Source: Bosea sp. F3-2 (GTDB lineage: Bacteria > Pseudomonadota > Alphaproteobacteria > Rhizobiales > Beijerinckiaceae). From it: a stretch of 64,000 nucleotides of DNA. The position numbers were made by a program, and so were the translations under genes. The stretch covers positions 2,356,001-2,420,000 of the forward strand of contig NZ_CP042331.1 of assembly GCF_008253865.1 (NCBI RefSeq). The letters are read 5' to 3'. The notes under the pieces were generated by a model that did no database searches, had not been told where the DNA came from, and saw only the letters and a list, made by a program, of their open reading frames with translations. Positions 32,753 through 41,128 of the stretch are shown one piece after another. Numbering within the stretch: the stretch's first letter is position 1; each line of letters opens with the position of its first letter.

Positions 32753-34140
32753 GAACCGAGAGCCTGCAAGATACGGGCCCAGGAACGCTGGCCCTTGTGG
32801 AAGGAGGACAGGTCGTATTTCTCGTTGGGCGAATGGACCCGGTCGTCATCGAGGCCGAAGCCAACGAAGAGCGTGTCGATGCCAAGCGTCCGCTTGAAAT
32901 CACCACCTACGGGAATCGAGCCACCACTGCCGATCGAAACGACGCGCCCACCCCATTCGTCGGCGAGCGCCTTGCGCGCCTTCTGAAGCACCGGCGAATC
33001 CGTCGGCACCGCCAGCGCCGGCGAGCCGGAATGGCTGATGAACTCGGCCGAGACGTCCTCCGGCAGCCGATCGCGGACGAACTGACGGAAGGCTTCGGCG
33101 ATCTTCGCCGGATCCTGATCGCCGACGAGGCGGAAGGAAACCTTGGCCGAGGCCTTGCCGGGGATCACGGTCTTGCTGCCCTCCCCCGTGTAGCCGCCCC
33201 AGATGCCGTTGACGTCACAGGTCGGGCGCGACTGGATCTGCTCGATCAACATGCGCCCCTTCTCGCCGATGGAATGCTTCAGGCCGACCTGCCCTAGGAA
33301 CTCCTTCTCCGCCAGGTTGAGATCGGCCCATTCGGCCTTCTGGGCGTTGGTCGGCTGGTGAACGCCTTCGTAGAAGCCGGGAACGGTGATGCGGCCGTTC
33401 TCATCGTGCAGTTCGCCGAGGATCTTCGTCAGCACATGGATCGGATTGCAGGCCGCACCGCCGAACAGGCCGGAATGCAGATCGCGATCGGCCGCCGTCA
33501 GCGTCACCTCCTGATAGACCATGCCGCGCAGGGTCGAGGTGATCAGCGGGGTTTCGCGATCCCACATGCCGGTATCGCAGACGAGCGCGTAGTCGGCCTT
33601 CAGCTCGGCGGCATTGGCCTTGATATAGCCCGGCAAGTTGACCGAGCCGGATTCCTCCTCGCCCTCGACGAGGATCGTCAGGCCGATCGGCAGGTCGCCG
33701 GTTTCGGCCAGCGTCGCGCGCACGGCCTCGATAAAGGTCATCACCTGCCCCTTGTCGTCGCAGGCTCCGCGGGCGGAGATCACCTTGCGGCCGGGCTCCA
33801 GCTCACGCACGACCGGCTTGAAGGGATCAGTGTCCCAAAGATTCAGCGGGTCGACCGGCTGAACGTCGTAATGCCCGTAGAACAGCGCATGCGGCGCGCC
33901 CGGCTTCGGCCGATGCGCCAGCACGACGGGATGGCCGCCGGTCTCGCGCAGCTCGGCCTTGAAACCGAGGGATTCCAGATCGGCCCTCAGCCATTCGGCA
34001 GCGGCGCGCGTCTGCGCATTGAACGCCGGATCGGTGCCGATCGAAGGGATTTCGAGCCAGGAAGACAGGCGTTCGAGGGAATGGTCGAGCCCGGCGTCGA
34101 GACGAGCGAGAATAGCGGGAAGCTTGATCATGGCAGCCAT
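32749..34140 (-). CDS. M20 metallopeptidase/dipeptidase
   Basis: About 463 residues, cytosolic zinc peptidase of the M20 (CNDP/ArgE) group. Metal-site motifs: FYGHYDVQPVDP (His, Asp), GACDDKGQ (bridging Asp), EGEEESGS (catalytic and metal Glu), CDTGMWD (metal Asp), and SGGSIPVGGDFKRTLG near the C-terminus. Start is uncertain: ATGs at 34140 and 34131 and upstream in-frame codons to 34233 are all possible, none with a strong ribosome site. It is coupled to the LOG gene. Confidence 0.88.
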   Translation of the reverse strand: MAAMIKLPAILARLDAGLDHSLERLSSWLEIPSIGTDPAFNAQTRAAAEWLRADLESLGFKAELRETGGHPVVLAHRPKPGAPHALFYGHYDVQPVDPLNLWDTDPFKPVVRELEPGRKVISARGACDDKGQVMTFIEAVRATLAETGDLPIGLTILVEGEEESGSVNLPGYIKANAAELKADYALVCDTGMWDRETPLITSTLRGMVYQEVTLTAADRDLHSGLFGGAACNPIHVLTKILGELHDENGRITVPGFYEGVHQPTNAQKAEWADLNLAEKEFLGQVGLKHSIGEKGRMLIEQIQSRPTCDVNGIWGGYTGEGSKTVIPGKASAKVSFRLVGDQDPAKIAEAFRQFVRDRLPEDVSAEFISHSGSPALAVPTDSPVLQKARKALADEWGGRVVSIGSGGSIPVGGDFKRTLGIDTLFVGFGLDDDRVHSPNEKYDLSSFHKGQRSWARILQALGS

Positions 34141-34255
34141 CGGAAGCGATTCAGGTGACGCCATCATGGCAAGAGCCCACACGGGCGTCAGCCCACAATC
34201 ATGCATTGCCGCCCGGCCTGATCGCAACTCCAATTGATAACGCTTCGCAACTGCA

Positions 34256-34284
34256 TTGACAGCATCCGGAACGGCAGGTACTCC
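34256..34284 (+). promoter_or_regulatory. Possible promoter of mntH
   Basis: TTGACA (34256-34261), 17-base spacer, TACTCC (34279-34284), 33 bases before the mntH ATG. The -35 is perfect, the -10 weak. No Mur or MntR operator was identified with confidence. Confidence 0.35.
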
Positions 34285-34316
34285 TTATTGCGAACAAGTT
34301 GCAGCAAGGCCCCATC

Positions 34317-35660
34317 ATGTCGCAAAGCGCCCCGGAATCCTCGTCGATCTGGCTTCGATCGCGGGGCGAACCTTCCCTGACGGACGTCTTCCGCACCATC
34401 GCCGTCACGCCGACATCCTCATCCTGGCGCAAGTTCCTGGCCTTCTTCGGTCCGGGCTATCTCGTCGCCGTCGGCTACATGGACCCCGGCAACTGGGCGA
34501 CCTCGCTCGCGGGCGGCGCCCAGTACGGCTACACGCTGCTCGTCGTCGCGCTCGTCTCGAACCTGATGGCGATCATCCTGCAGTCGCTCTGCGCGCGGCT
34601 CGCCATCGCTACCGGCCGCGACCTCGCCCAAGCCTGCCGCGACGCCTACCCCCCCTATATGGCCTGGCCGCTCTGGCTGCTGGCCGAGCTCGCGATCTGC
34701 GCGACCGACCTCGCCGAGGTGATCGGCACCGCGATCGGCCTCAACCTGCTCTTCGGCGTTCCGCTCGAGATCGGCGTGCTGATCACCGCTTTCGACGTCT
34801 TCATCATCCTGTGGCTGCAGACGCGCGGCTTCCGCTGGATCGAGGCCTTCATCATCACGCTGCTCGGCGTCATCGCGCTGTGCTTCGGCATCCAGATCGC
34901 ACTGGCCGACCCGAACTGGGGCGAGGTCATCCGCGGTTTCGCGCCGACGACCGAGATCGTCACCAACCCCAACATGCTCTATATCGCGCTCGGCATCATC
35001 GGCGCGACGGTCATGCCGCATAATCTCTACCTGCATTCCGGCATCGTGCAGACCCGCGCCTATGGCCACACGTTGCCGGAGAAGCGCGAAGCGCTGAAAT
35101 TCGCGACGATCGACTCAACCGTCGCGCTCTGTTTTGCGCTGCTGATCAACGCCTCGATCCTGATCCTCGCCGCTGCGACCTTCCACAAAGCCGGCCACAC
35201 CGACGTCGCCGAACTCGGCAAGGCACAGGAACTTCTGCAACCACTGCTCGGCGCCTCGATCGCGCCCATGCTCTTCGCCATCGCCCTGCTCTGCTGCGGC
35301 CTCAACTCGACCGTGACCGCAACCATGGCCGGGCAGATCGTGATGGAGGGCTTCCTGCGCATCCGCCTGCCGGCCTGGATGCGGCGGCTGGTGACGCGCC
35401 TCGTCGCGATCGTGCCGGCGATCGCCGTGACGCTGATCTATGGCGAGGGACAGACGGCGAAGCTGCTCATCCTGAGCCAGGTCATCCTCAGCCTGCAGTT
35501 GCCCTTCGCGGTGGTGCCGCTGGTGATGTTCACGGCGTCGAAGACCAAGATGGGTGCTCTGGTGGCGCCGCGCTGGCTCAGCCTGACAGCAGGCATCATC
35601 GCAGCGATCATCATCGTGCTGAACGTCAAGATGCTGTTCGACCTCGCAACGGGGGCGTGA
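34317..35660 (+). CDS. mntH: Nramp-family Mn2+/Fe2+ transporter
   Basis: 447-residue proton-coupled divalent metal importer of the inner membrane with about 11 helices. Metal-site motifs DPGN (residues 56-59) in helix 1 and MPHN (near 233) in helix 6 are intact, as is the conserved TDLAEVIGTAIGLNLLF segment. The ATG at 34317 is preferred over a TTG six codons earlier. Monocistronic; a palindromic repeat follows the stop. Confidence 0.95.
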   Translation: MSQSAPESSSIWLRSRGEPSLTDVFRTIAVTPTSSSWRKFLAFFGPGYLVAVGYMDPGNWATSLAGGAQYGYTLLVVALVSNLMAIILQSLCARLAIATGRDLAQACRDAYPPYMAWPLWLLAELAICATDLAEVIGTAIGLNLLFGVPLEIGVLITAFDVFIILWLQTRGFRWIEAFIITLLGVIALCFGIQIALADPNWGEVIRGFAPTTEIVTNPNMLYIALGIIGATVMPHNLYLHSGIVQTRAYGHTLPEKREALKFATIDSTVALCFALLINASILILAAATFHKAGHTDVAELGKAQELLQPLLGASIAPMLFAIALLCCGLNSTVTATMAGQIVMEGFLRIRLPAWMRRLVTRLVAIVPAIAVTLIYGEGQTAKLLILSQVILSLQLPFAVVPLVMFTASKTKMGALVAPRWLSLTAGIIAAIIIVLNVKMLFDLATGA

Positions 35661-35668
35661 ACAGCCGC

Positions 35669-35773
35669 CGTCATGCTCGGGCTCGACCCGAGCATCTCTC
35701 GCCGCATGAGGCTCCGGTGCCCTTTCCGGGCTGAGATTCTCGGGTCTGCGCTTCGCTCCGCCCGAGAATGACG
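35669..35773. repeat. Palindromic intergenic repeat, CTCGGG class
   Basis: About 105 bp, CGTCATGCTCGGGCTCGACC at one end and CGCCCGAGAATGACG at the other, same family as 1989-2082. It fills the gap between the converging mntH and HerA-like genes and may terminate both. Confidence 0.85.
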
Positions 35774-35787
35774 CCCGGAGGCCGCGC

Positions 35788-37329
35788 TCAGCGTTTCCCG
35801 CCCGACATCGAGCCCAAAATGCCGCGCAGAATGGCCGTCCCGACCTGCCGGCCGATCGAGGTCGCGGCCGAGCGTGCGGCCGAGGTGATGATCTTCTCGG
35901 CCATGCTCTGCGGCAGCGGGCCGCCGCGCGAACCCGGCCCCGTCTTCGGGCGCTGCTGCGGAGCGCCGCCGCCGAGCCAGCCGCCGATCGTGTCGAGGAT
36001 GCCGCCGCCCCCGCTCGTCGACGCCTCGACCGGCGAGCCGTCCGGATTGAGGTTCTTGCGCTTCATCAGCTCTTCATAAGCCGACTCGCGGTCGACCATG
36101 GCGTCGTACTTGCCCTTCTCGGGCGAGGCATTGATCGCCTGCTGGCGCTGCTGCGGCGTGCAGGGACCGACCTGCGCCATCGGCGGGGCGATCAGCGCGC
36201 GCTCGACCATTTCCGGCGAGCCCTTGCCCTCCAGCATCGAGACCAGCGCCTCGCCGACGGCGAGCTGGCTGATCGCCTCCTCCGTCTTGATCTTCGGGTT
36301 TTGCCGAAAAGTCTCGGCGGCGGCACGCACCGCCTTCTGGTCGCGTGGGGTGAAGGCACGCAGCGCATGCTGGACGCGGTTGCCGAGCTGGGCGAGGACC
36401 GTATCCGGGATATCGAGCGGGTTCTGGGTAACGAAATAGACGCCGACGCCCTTCGAGCGGATCAGGCGGACGACCTGTTCAACCGCCGTCAGCAATGCCT
36501 TGGGCGCGCCGTTGAACAGCAGATGCGCCTCGTCGAAGAAGAAGACGAGCTTGGGCTTGTCGAGATCGCCGACCTCCGGCAGCTGCTCGAACAGCTCCGA
36601 GAGCAGCCAGAGCAGGAAAGTCGCGTAGAGCCGCGGATTGTTCATCAGCTTGTCGGCGGCGAGGATGTTGACGATGCCGCGGCCGTCGCGATCCGTCTTC
36701 ATCAGATCGTTGATGTCGAGGGCCGGCTCGCCGAAGAACAGATCGCCCCTCTGGTTCTCCAGCACGAGCAGCGCGCGCTGGATCGTCCCGACCGTCGCGG
36801 AACTGACATTGCCGTATTTGGTGGTCAGCTCCTGCGCATTCTCGGCGAGGAAGGTCAGGATGGACCGCAGATCCTTGAGATCGAGCAGCAGCAGCTTCTG
36901 CTCGTCGGCGATGCGGAAGGCGATATTGAGCACGCCTTCCTGGGTGTCGTTGAGATCGAGCAGGCGGGCCAGCAGCAGCGGCCCCATCTCGGAGATCGTG
37001 GCGCGGACCGGATGGCCCTGCTCGCCGAACACGTCCCAGAAGACGGTGGTGAACTGGTCCGGCTCGTATGTCAGCCCGAGCTCCTTGGCCCGATTGACGA
37101 AGGCGGGCTTCGAATCGCCCGGCGCGACGATGCCGGAGAGATCGCCCTTGATGTCGGCGGCGAAGACCGGAACGCCGTTGCGGGCAAAGCCCTCGGCCAT
37201 GACCTGGAGCGTCACCGTCTTGCCGGTGCCGGTCGCGCCTGTCACGAGGCCGTGGCGATTGGCGAGCTTGAGCAACAGGTTCTCCGGCTTGCCGCTCTTG
37301 CCGATCAGAATCGCGCCGTCATCCGCCAT
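35788..37329 (-). CDS. HerA-like helicase / DUF853 ATPase
   Basis: 513 residues. FtsK/HerA-type ATPase with Walker A GATGTGKT (31-38), Walker B LVFFFDEAHLLF, and QNPLDIPDTVLAQLGNRVQHALR as the sensor/arginine-finger region. The C-terminus has a Gly/Pro-rich linker and a hydrophobic-basic end (RSAATSIGRQVGTAILRGILGSMSG). The family is common in Proteobacteria; the cellular role is poorly defined. Start ATG at 37329, one codon after an alternative GTG. Confidence 0.9.
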   Translation of the reverse strand: MADDGAILIGKSGKPENLLLKLANRHGLVTGATGTGKTVTLQVMAEGFARNGVPVFAADIKGDLSGIVAPGDSKPAFVNRAKELGLTYEPDQFTTVFWDVFGEQGHPVRATISEMGPLLLARLLDLNDTQEGVLNIAFRIADEQKLLLLDLKDLRSILTFLAENAQELTTKYGNVSSATVGTIQRALLVLENQRGDLFFGEPALDINDLMKTDRDGRGIVNILAADKLMNNPRLYATFLLWLLSELFEQLPEVGDLDKPKLVFFFDEAHLLFNGAPKALLTAVEQVVRLIRSKGVGVYFVTQNPLDIPDTVLAQLGNRVQHALRAFTPRDQKAVRAAAETFRQNPKIKTEEAISQLAVGEALVSMLEGKGSPEMVERALIAPPMAQVGPCTPQQRQQAINASPEKGKYDAMVDRESAYEELMKRKNLNPDGSPVEASTSGGGGILDTIGGWLGGGAPQQRPKTGPGSRGGPLPQSMAEKIITSAARSAATSIGRQVGTAILRGILGSMSGGKR

Positions 37330-37407
37330 CACATCCGCCTATGAGGTTTCCCAGAACGTCAGTGGAGGGTGTAACCAAACGACGCAGAAGGCGGAAGCCC
37401 AAGCCCG

Positions 37408-37435
37408 TTGGAATCAGATCGTAAATATGTAAACT
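37408..37435 (+). promoter_or_regulatory. Predicted promoter of small DUF2267-like gene
   Basis: TTGGAA (37408-37413), 16-base spacer, TAAACT (37430-37435) in a locally AT-rich stretch 49 bases before the start codon. Confidence 0.45.
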
Positions 37436-37484
37436 ATTTTTCGAGGGCTTCGCGGCGAAGCCGTTTGGCGAGGGGTTTGGGACC

Positions 37485-37871
37485 ATGGAAGAATTGCTCA
37501 CGCGGGTGGCTGCGGCGGCCGGCATCAACGAGGAACTCGCCCGCAAGGCGGTCGGCATCATTCTCGCCTTCCTGCAGAAGGAAGGCCCGGCGACCGAGAT
37601 CGGCCAGCTGATGGCGGCACTGCCGGGCGCGCAGGCACTCGCGGATGCCGAAGGCGGCGCCAAAGGCGGCATGCTCGGCGCGATCGGCGGGCTGATGGGC
37701 GGTGGCGGCGGCGTGATGGCGCTCGGCGGCCAGCTGATGGGTGCCGGCCTCTCGATGGGCCAGATCCAGAGTGTCTCGAAGGAAATGTTCGCAGTCGGCC
37801 GCGAGAAGGCCGGCGAGGACGCGATGGGCGCGATCGTGGGCGCCATTCCGGGTCTCGGCCAGTTCGTCTGA
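37485..37871 (+). CDS. Small DUF2267-like protein
   Basis: 128 residues. An N-terminal helical half (MEELLTRVAAAAGINEELARKAVGIILAFLQKEG) followed by a glycine-rich segment with a hydrophobic stretch (GGMLGAIGGLMGGGGGVMALGGQLM) and a C-terminal helix. Resembles the DUF2267-type small proteins of Hyphomicrobiales. No known function; divergent from the HerA-like gene. Confidence 0.75.
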   Translation: MEELLTRVAAAAGINEELARKAVGIILAFLQKEGPATEIGQLMAALPGAQALADAEGGAKGGMLGAIGGLMGGGGGVMALGGQLMGAGLSMGQIQSVSKEMFAVGREKAGEDAMGAIVGAIPGLGQFV

Positions 37872-38053
37872 TTTCGTCGGAATCTTCTGCGCCGTCGCGG
37901 CGCCGTCTTTGGGCGGCGTAGCGGCGGCGTTTTGTATCCTTCTTCGCATTCTTGCACCTGCCCTGCGACGAAGTAGGGATGGCGGTGCGCGCGCGCCCAT
38001 GGCAATCAGCACTCCACGGCTGCACACTATGCGGAAGAGGAGCATCGGCGCGC

Positions 38054-40027
38054 ATGAACTCGGCTGCCCCATCCGACCTTCCCTATCTCGACGCCTTTCC
38101 GGCGCCGTCGCATGACGCCTGGCGCGCGGCAGTCGACAAGGTTCTGAAGGGCGCGGATTTCGAGAAGCGGCTGGTCGGCCGCAGCGCCGACGGTATCCGC
38201 ATCGAGCCGCTCTACCCCGCCGCCTCCCCTGCCGCGCGGGCCTTGCGCGCCGAAGCCGAGCGCTGGCACGTCGCGGCCCGGCTCGACCATCCCGGGCCGA
38301 AGGAAGCCCAGGCGCTTGCGCTGGCCGATCTGGAAGGCGGTGCCGACACGCTGACCATCAGCTCTGCGGGCGCGCAAGCAGCGAGAGGCTACGGTCTCGT
38401 CGCCGACGACGTCTCCGCTCTCGATACCGCCCTCGACGGTGTCATGCTCGATCTTATCCGGCTGCGGCTCGACCCTGCTCCCCAGGGCCGCATCAACGCC
38501 TTGCTGCTAGCGGCGCTGATCGAGAAGCGCGGCCATGCGCCGGCCGAGCTTTCCGTGGAGTTCGGCCTCGATCCGATCGGCGTCTTCGCCGGGCTTGGCT
38601 CGCTCGCCGTCTCCTGGCCCGAGGTTGGCCGCAGACTTGCCGAAACCATCCGCGCCATCAAGGATCGCGGCTTCTCCGGCCCGTTCATCACCGTCGACAG
38701 CCGGCCCTATCACGAGGCCGGCGCCAGCGAGGCGCAGGAGCTCGGCGCGGCGCTCGCCACCGCGGTCGCCTATCTGCGCGCGCTCGAAGCGCAAGGGCTG
38801 ACGCTGGCCGAGGCGCGCGACACCCTCGCCTTCACGCTGGTCGCGGATACCGACGAATTCCTGACGGTCGCGAAGTTCCGGGCAGCAAGACTGCTCTGGA
38901 ACCGCATCCAGCAGGCCTGCGGGCTCGCACCGAAGCCAGCTCGGATTCATGCGGAGACGGCCTGGCGCTCGCTGACCCGGCGCGATCCTCATGTCAATCT
39001 GCTGCGCGGCACGGTCGCCGCTTTCTCTGCGGGAGTCGGCGGGGCGGATTCGCTGACCGTCCAACCCTTCACCGCCGCGCTTGGCCTGCCGGATGCTTTC
39101 GCGCGTCGTGTCGCCCGCAATACCCAGCTCATCCTGCTCGAAGAGAGCAATCTCTGGCGCGTCGCCGATCCGGCGGCCGGTGCCGGCGGTTTCGAGGCGC
39201 TGACGCAGGCGCTCTGCGAACAGGGCTGGCTGGCCTTCCAGGAGATCGAGCGACAGAGCGAAGGCGATCTGCGCGGCATCGTCGCCGGCCTTGCCAACGG
39301 CTCCGTCCAGAAGACGCTGGCAGGGCAGAGGGCCGCGCGTATGAAGGTGGTGGCGACTCGCCGGGAGCCGATTACCGGCACCAGCGAGTTCCCCCATATC
39401 CGCGAGGATGCGGTGGCCGTGCTGAAGGTCGCGCCGGTCGCCCGCGGAGAACGGCGTCCGCCCGGCAGCCTCGCCGAACGGAACCAGGGCGAAATCATCC
39501 GTTCCTTCGTCGGCGGCGCCGGCCGAGCCGACGCCCAGATCGCGCCCGGCGCGGCTTTGCGCGCGGACACGCTGCCCTCGCTCAGGCTGGCGGAGCCGTT
39601 CGAAGCCCTGCGCGACAAGGCCGACGCCCTGCCGCAACGGCCCGTTGTCTTCCTGGCGACGCTCGGCTCCATCGCCGACTTCACCGCTCGCGCGGGCTTT
39701 GCCCGCAATCTGTTCGAGGCCGGCGGCCTTGCCGCTCCGAGCGGCGACGGCTTCGCCACGGATGGCGCCACTGATCTCGACGCGCTGGTCGGCGCCTTCC
39801 GCGATTCGGACGCGAAACTTGCCTGCCTCTGCGGCTCGGATATCGCCTATGCCGAGGAAGGTGCCGCCGCGGCCGAGGCGCTCGCCGCAGCCGGAGCGAC
39901 GGTCTGGCTCGCCGGCCGCCCCGCCGAGAGCGAGGCTTTGAACAAGGCCGGCATATCCTCGTTCATCTTCATGGGTTGCGACGTGGTCGAGACGCTCGAA
40001 CGCGCGCAGGCCATCGCGAGCGCCTGA
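38054..40027 (+). CDS. mutA: Methylmalonyl-CoA mutase small subunit
   Basis: 657-residue beta subunit of the heterodimeric B12-dependent mutase that interconverts methylmalonyl-CoA and succinyl-CoA in propionate and acetyl-CoA assimilation. N-terminal TIM barrel (SHDAWRAAVDKVLKGADFEKRLVGRSADGI...), ARNTQLILLEESNLWRVADPAAG, and a C-terminal flavodoxin-like domain without the DxHxxG cobalamin motif, as expected for the structural subunit. The start at 38054 replaces a longer frame to 37952 whose first 34 residues are atypical. Followed after 8 bases by thiD. Confidence 0.93.
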   Translation: MNSAAPSDLPYLDAFPAPSHDAWRAAVDKVLKGADFEKRLVGRSADGIRIEPLYPAASPAARALRAEAERWHVAARLDHPGPKEAQALALADLEGGADTLTISSAGAQAARGYGLVADDVSALDTALDGVMLDLIRLRLDPAPQGRINALLLAALIEKRGHAPAELSVEFGLDPIGVFAGLGSLAVSWPEVGRRLAETIRAIKDRGFSGPFITVDSRPYHEAGASEAQELGAALATAVAYLRALEAQGLTLAEARDTLAFTLVADTDEFLTVAKFRAARLLWNRIQQACGLAPKPARIHAETAWRSLTRRDPHVNLLRGTVAAFSAGVGGADSLTVQPFTAALGLPDAFARRVARNTQLILLEESNLWRVADPAAGAGGFEALTQALCEQGWLAFQEIERQSEGDLRGIVAGLANGSVQKTLAGQRAARMKVVATRREPITGTSEFPHIREDAVAVLKVAPVARGERRPPGSLAERNQGEIIRSFVGGAGRADAQIAPGAALRADTLPSLRLAEPFEALRDKADALPQRPVVFLATLGSIADFTARAGFARNLFEAGGLAAPSGDGFATDGATDLDALVGAFRDSDAKLACLCGSDIAYAEEGAAAAEALAAAGATVWLAGRPAESEALNKAGISSFIFMGCDVVETLERAQAIASA

Positions 40028-40035
40028 CCGGAGAC

Positions 40036-40845
40036 ATGAGTTTGACTGCTATCGCCCTCACCATCGCCGGCTCGGATTCGAGCGGCGGCGCCGGCATCCA
40101 GGCCGACCTCAAGACCTTCGCCGCGCACCAAGTCTATGGCGCCAGCGTCATCGTCGCGCTGACGGCGCAAAACACGAAGGGCGTCAGCGCCATCCATGCC
40201 GTGCCACGCGACTTCGTTGCCAAACAGATGGACGCGGTGTTCGAGGATCTCGACGTCAATGCAGTCAAGATCGGCATGCTGGCGACGGCCGAACTGATCG
40301 AGACGGTCGCGGCTGGCCTGAAGCGGCATGGCGCGAAAAACGTCGTGCTGGACCCGGTAATGATCGCGGCTTCCGGCGCGCGCCTGCTGGAAGCATCGGC
40401 GGTGGAGGCGATCCGCAAGCATCTTTTCCCGCTCGCAACGCTGATCACGCCGAACCTGCCCGAGGCTGCCGCCCTGCTCGGCTCCAGCATGGCGGAAACC
40501 GAGCAGGCGGTCGACGAGCAGGCCGAGAAGCTCGCGGCCTTCGGCGCGGCCAATGTCCTGGTCAAGGGCGGCCATGGCAGCGGCGATGTCAGCAGCGACC
40601 TGCTCCTGCTCGCCGGCGGCGCGCGCCAGCGCTTCAATGCGCCGCGCCTTGCAACCCGCAATACGCACGGCACCGGCTGCACCCTGTCCTCCGCCATCGC
40701 GGCGAACCTCGCCAAGGGCCTGCCCCTGCCGGAGGCCGTCGGCCACGCCAAGAGCTACATTTCCGCCGCCATTGCAGCCGCCGACGAGGTTGCAGTTGGC
40801 CACGGCCACGGGCCGGTGCATCATTTCCATCACTGGTGGGACTAG
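40036..40845 (+). CDS. thiD: Hydroxymethylpyrimidine/phosphomethylpyrimidine kinase
   Basis: 269-residue ribokinase-fold enzyme of thiamine synthesis that phosphorylates HMP and HMP-P. Motifs: ALTIAGSDSSGGAGIQADLKTF at the N-terminus, ALTAQNTKGV, LDPVMIAASGARLL, TPNLPEAAALL, KGGHG, and the anion-hole/catalytic GTGCTLSSAIA near 212. GGAG precedes the ATG. Lodged between mutA and mutB. C-terminal His-rich end (GHGHGPVHHFHH). The TAG stop is part of the CTAG at the edge of the following inverted-repeat element. Confidence 0.95.
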   Translation: MSLTAIALTIAGSDSSGGAGIQADLKTFAAHQVYGASVIVALTAQNTKGVSAIHAVPRDFVAKQMDAVFEDLDVNAVKIGMLATAELIETVAAGLKRHGAKNVVLDPVMIAASGARLLEASAVEAIRKHLFPLATLITPNLPEAAALLGSSMAETEQAVDEQAEKLAAFGAANVLVKGGHGSGDVSSDLLLLAGGARQRFNAPRLATRNTHGTGCTLSSAIAANLAKGLPLPEAVGHAKSYISAAIAAADEVAVGHGHGPVHHFHHWWD

Positions 40846-41111
40846 GGTCTGTACTCATGATGGGCGCTGTTCTGACGCAGGGCATTTTGATCGGCGGGCA
40901 GGAGCGTGGGCGCAGCAAGCCGTCCGGCTTGCAAGGCCGCGCGACGCACCAGCCGCTCAAAAGGCCCGCGCCCCGAAGGGGTCGGGCGAAAACGGGCGAT
41001 AGCGACGTCGGTCCCTTGCCCGATGCCTGGGGCATCGGGCGGCGGGCTCCTCCTCGCTCTCGGCCGTTTTGGCCCGATCAGAACAACGCCCATCATGAGT
41101 GCAGACCCTGG
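40842..41111. mobile_element. MITE-like structured element, copy 1
   Basis: About 265-bp element with ~30-bp imperfect terminal inverted repeats (GGTCTGTACTCATGATGGGC against GGTCTGCACTCATGATGGGC on the other strand), bordered by CTAG (40842-40845) and CTGG (41108-41111). The interior holds further hairpins: GCAAGCC/GGCTTGC, CCGATGCC/GGCATCGG and AAAACGG/CCGTTTT. The same hairpins, in the same order with different base pairs, occur in copy 2 at 52467-52732. No transposase. It ends 17 bases before the mutB start codon, inside the mut operon. Confidence 0.85.
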
Positions 41112-41128
41112 CCCGACGGGAGCAAGCC

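Noticed and set aside
34199..34316. Mur/MntR operator before mntH
   Set aside because: Some TTGC/GCAA half-sites are present but no convincing full palindrome; not called.
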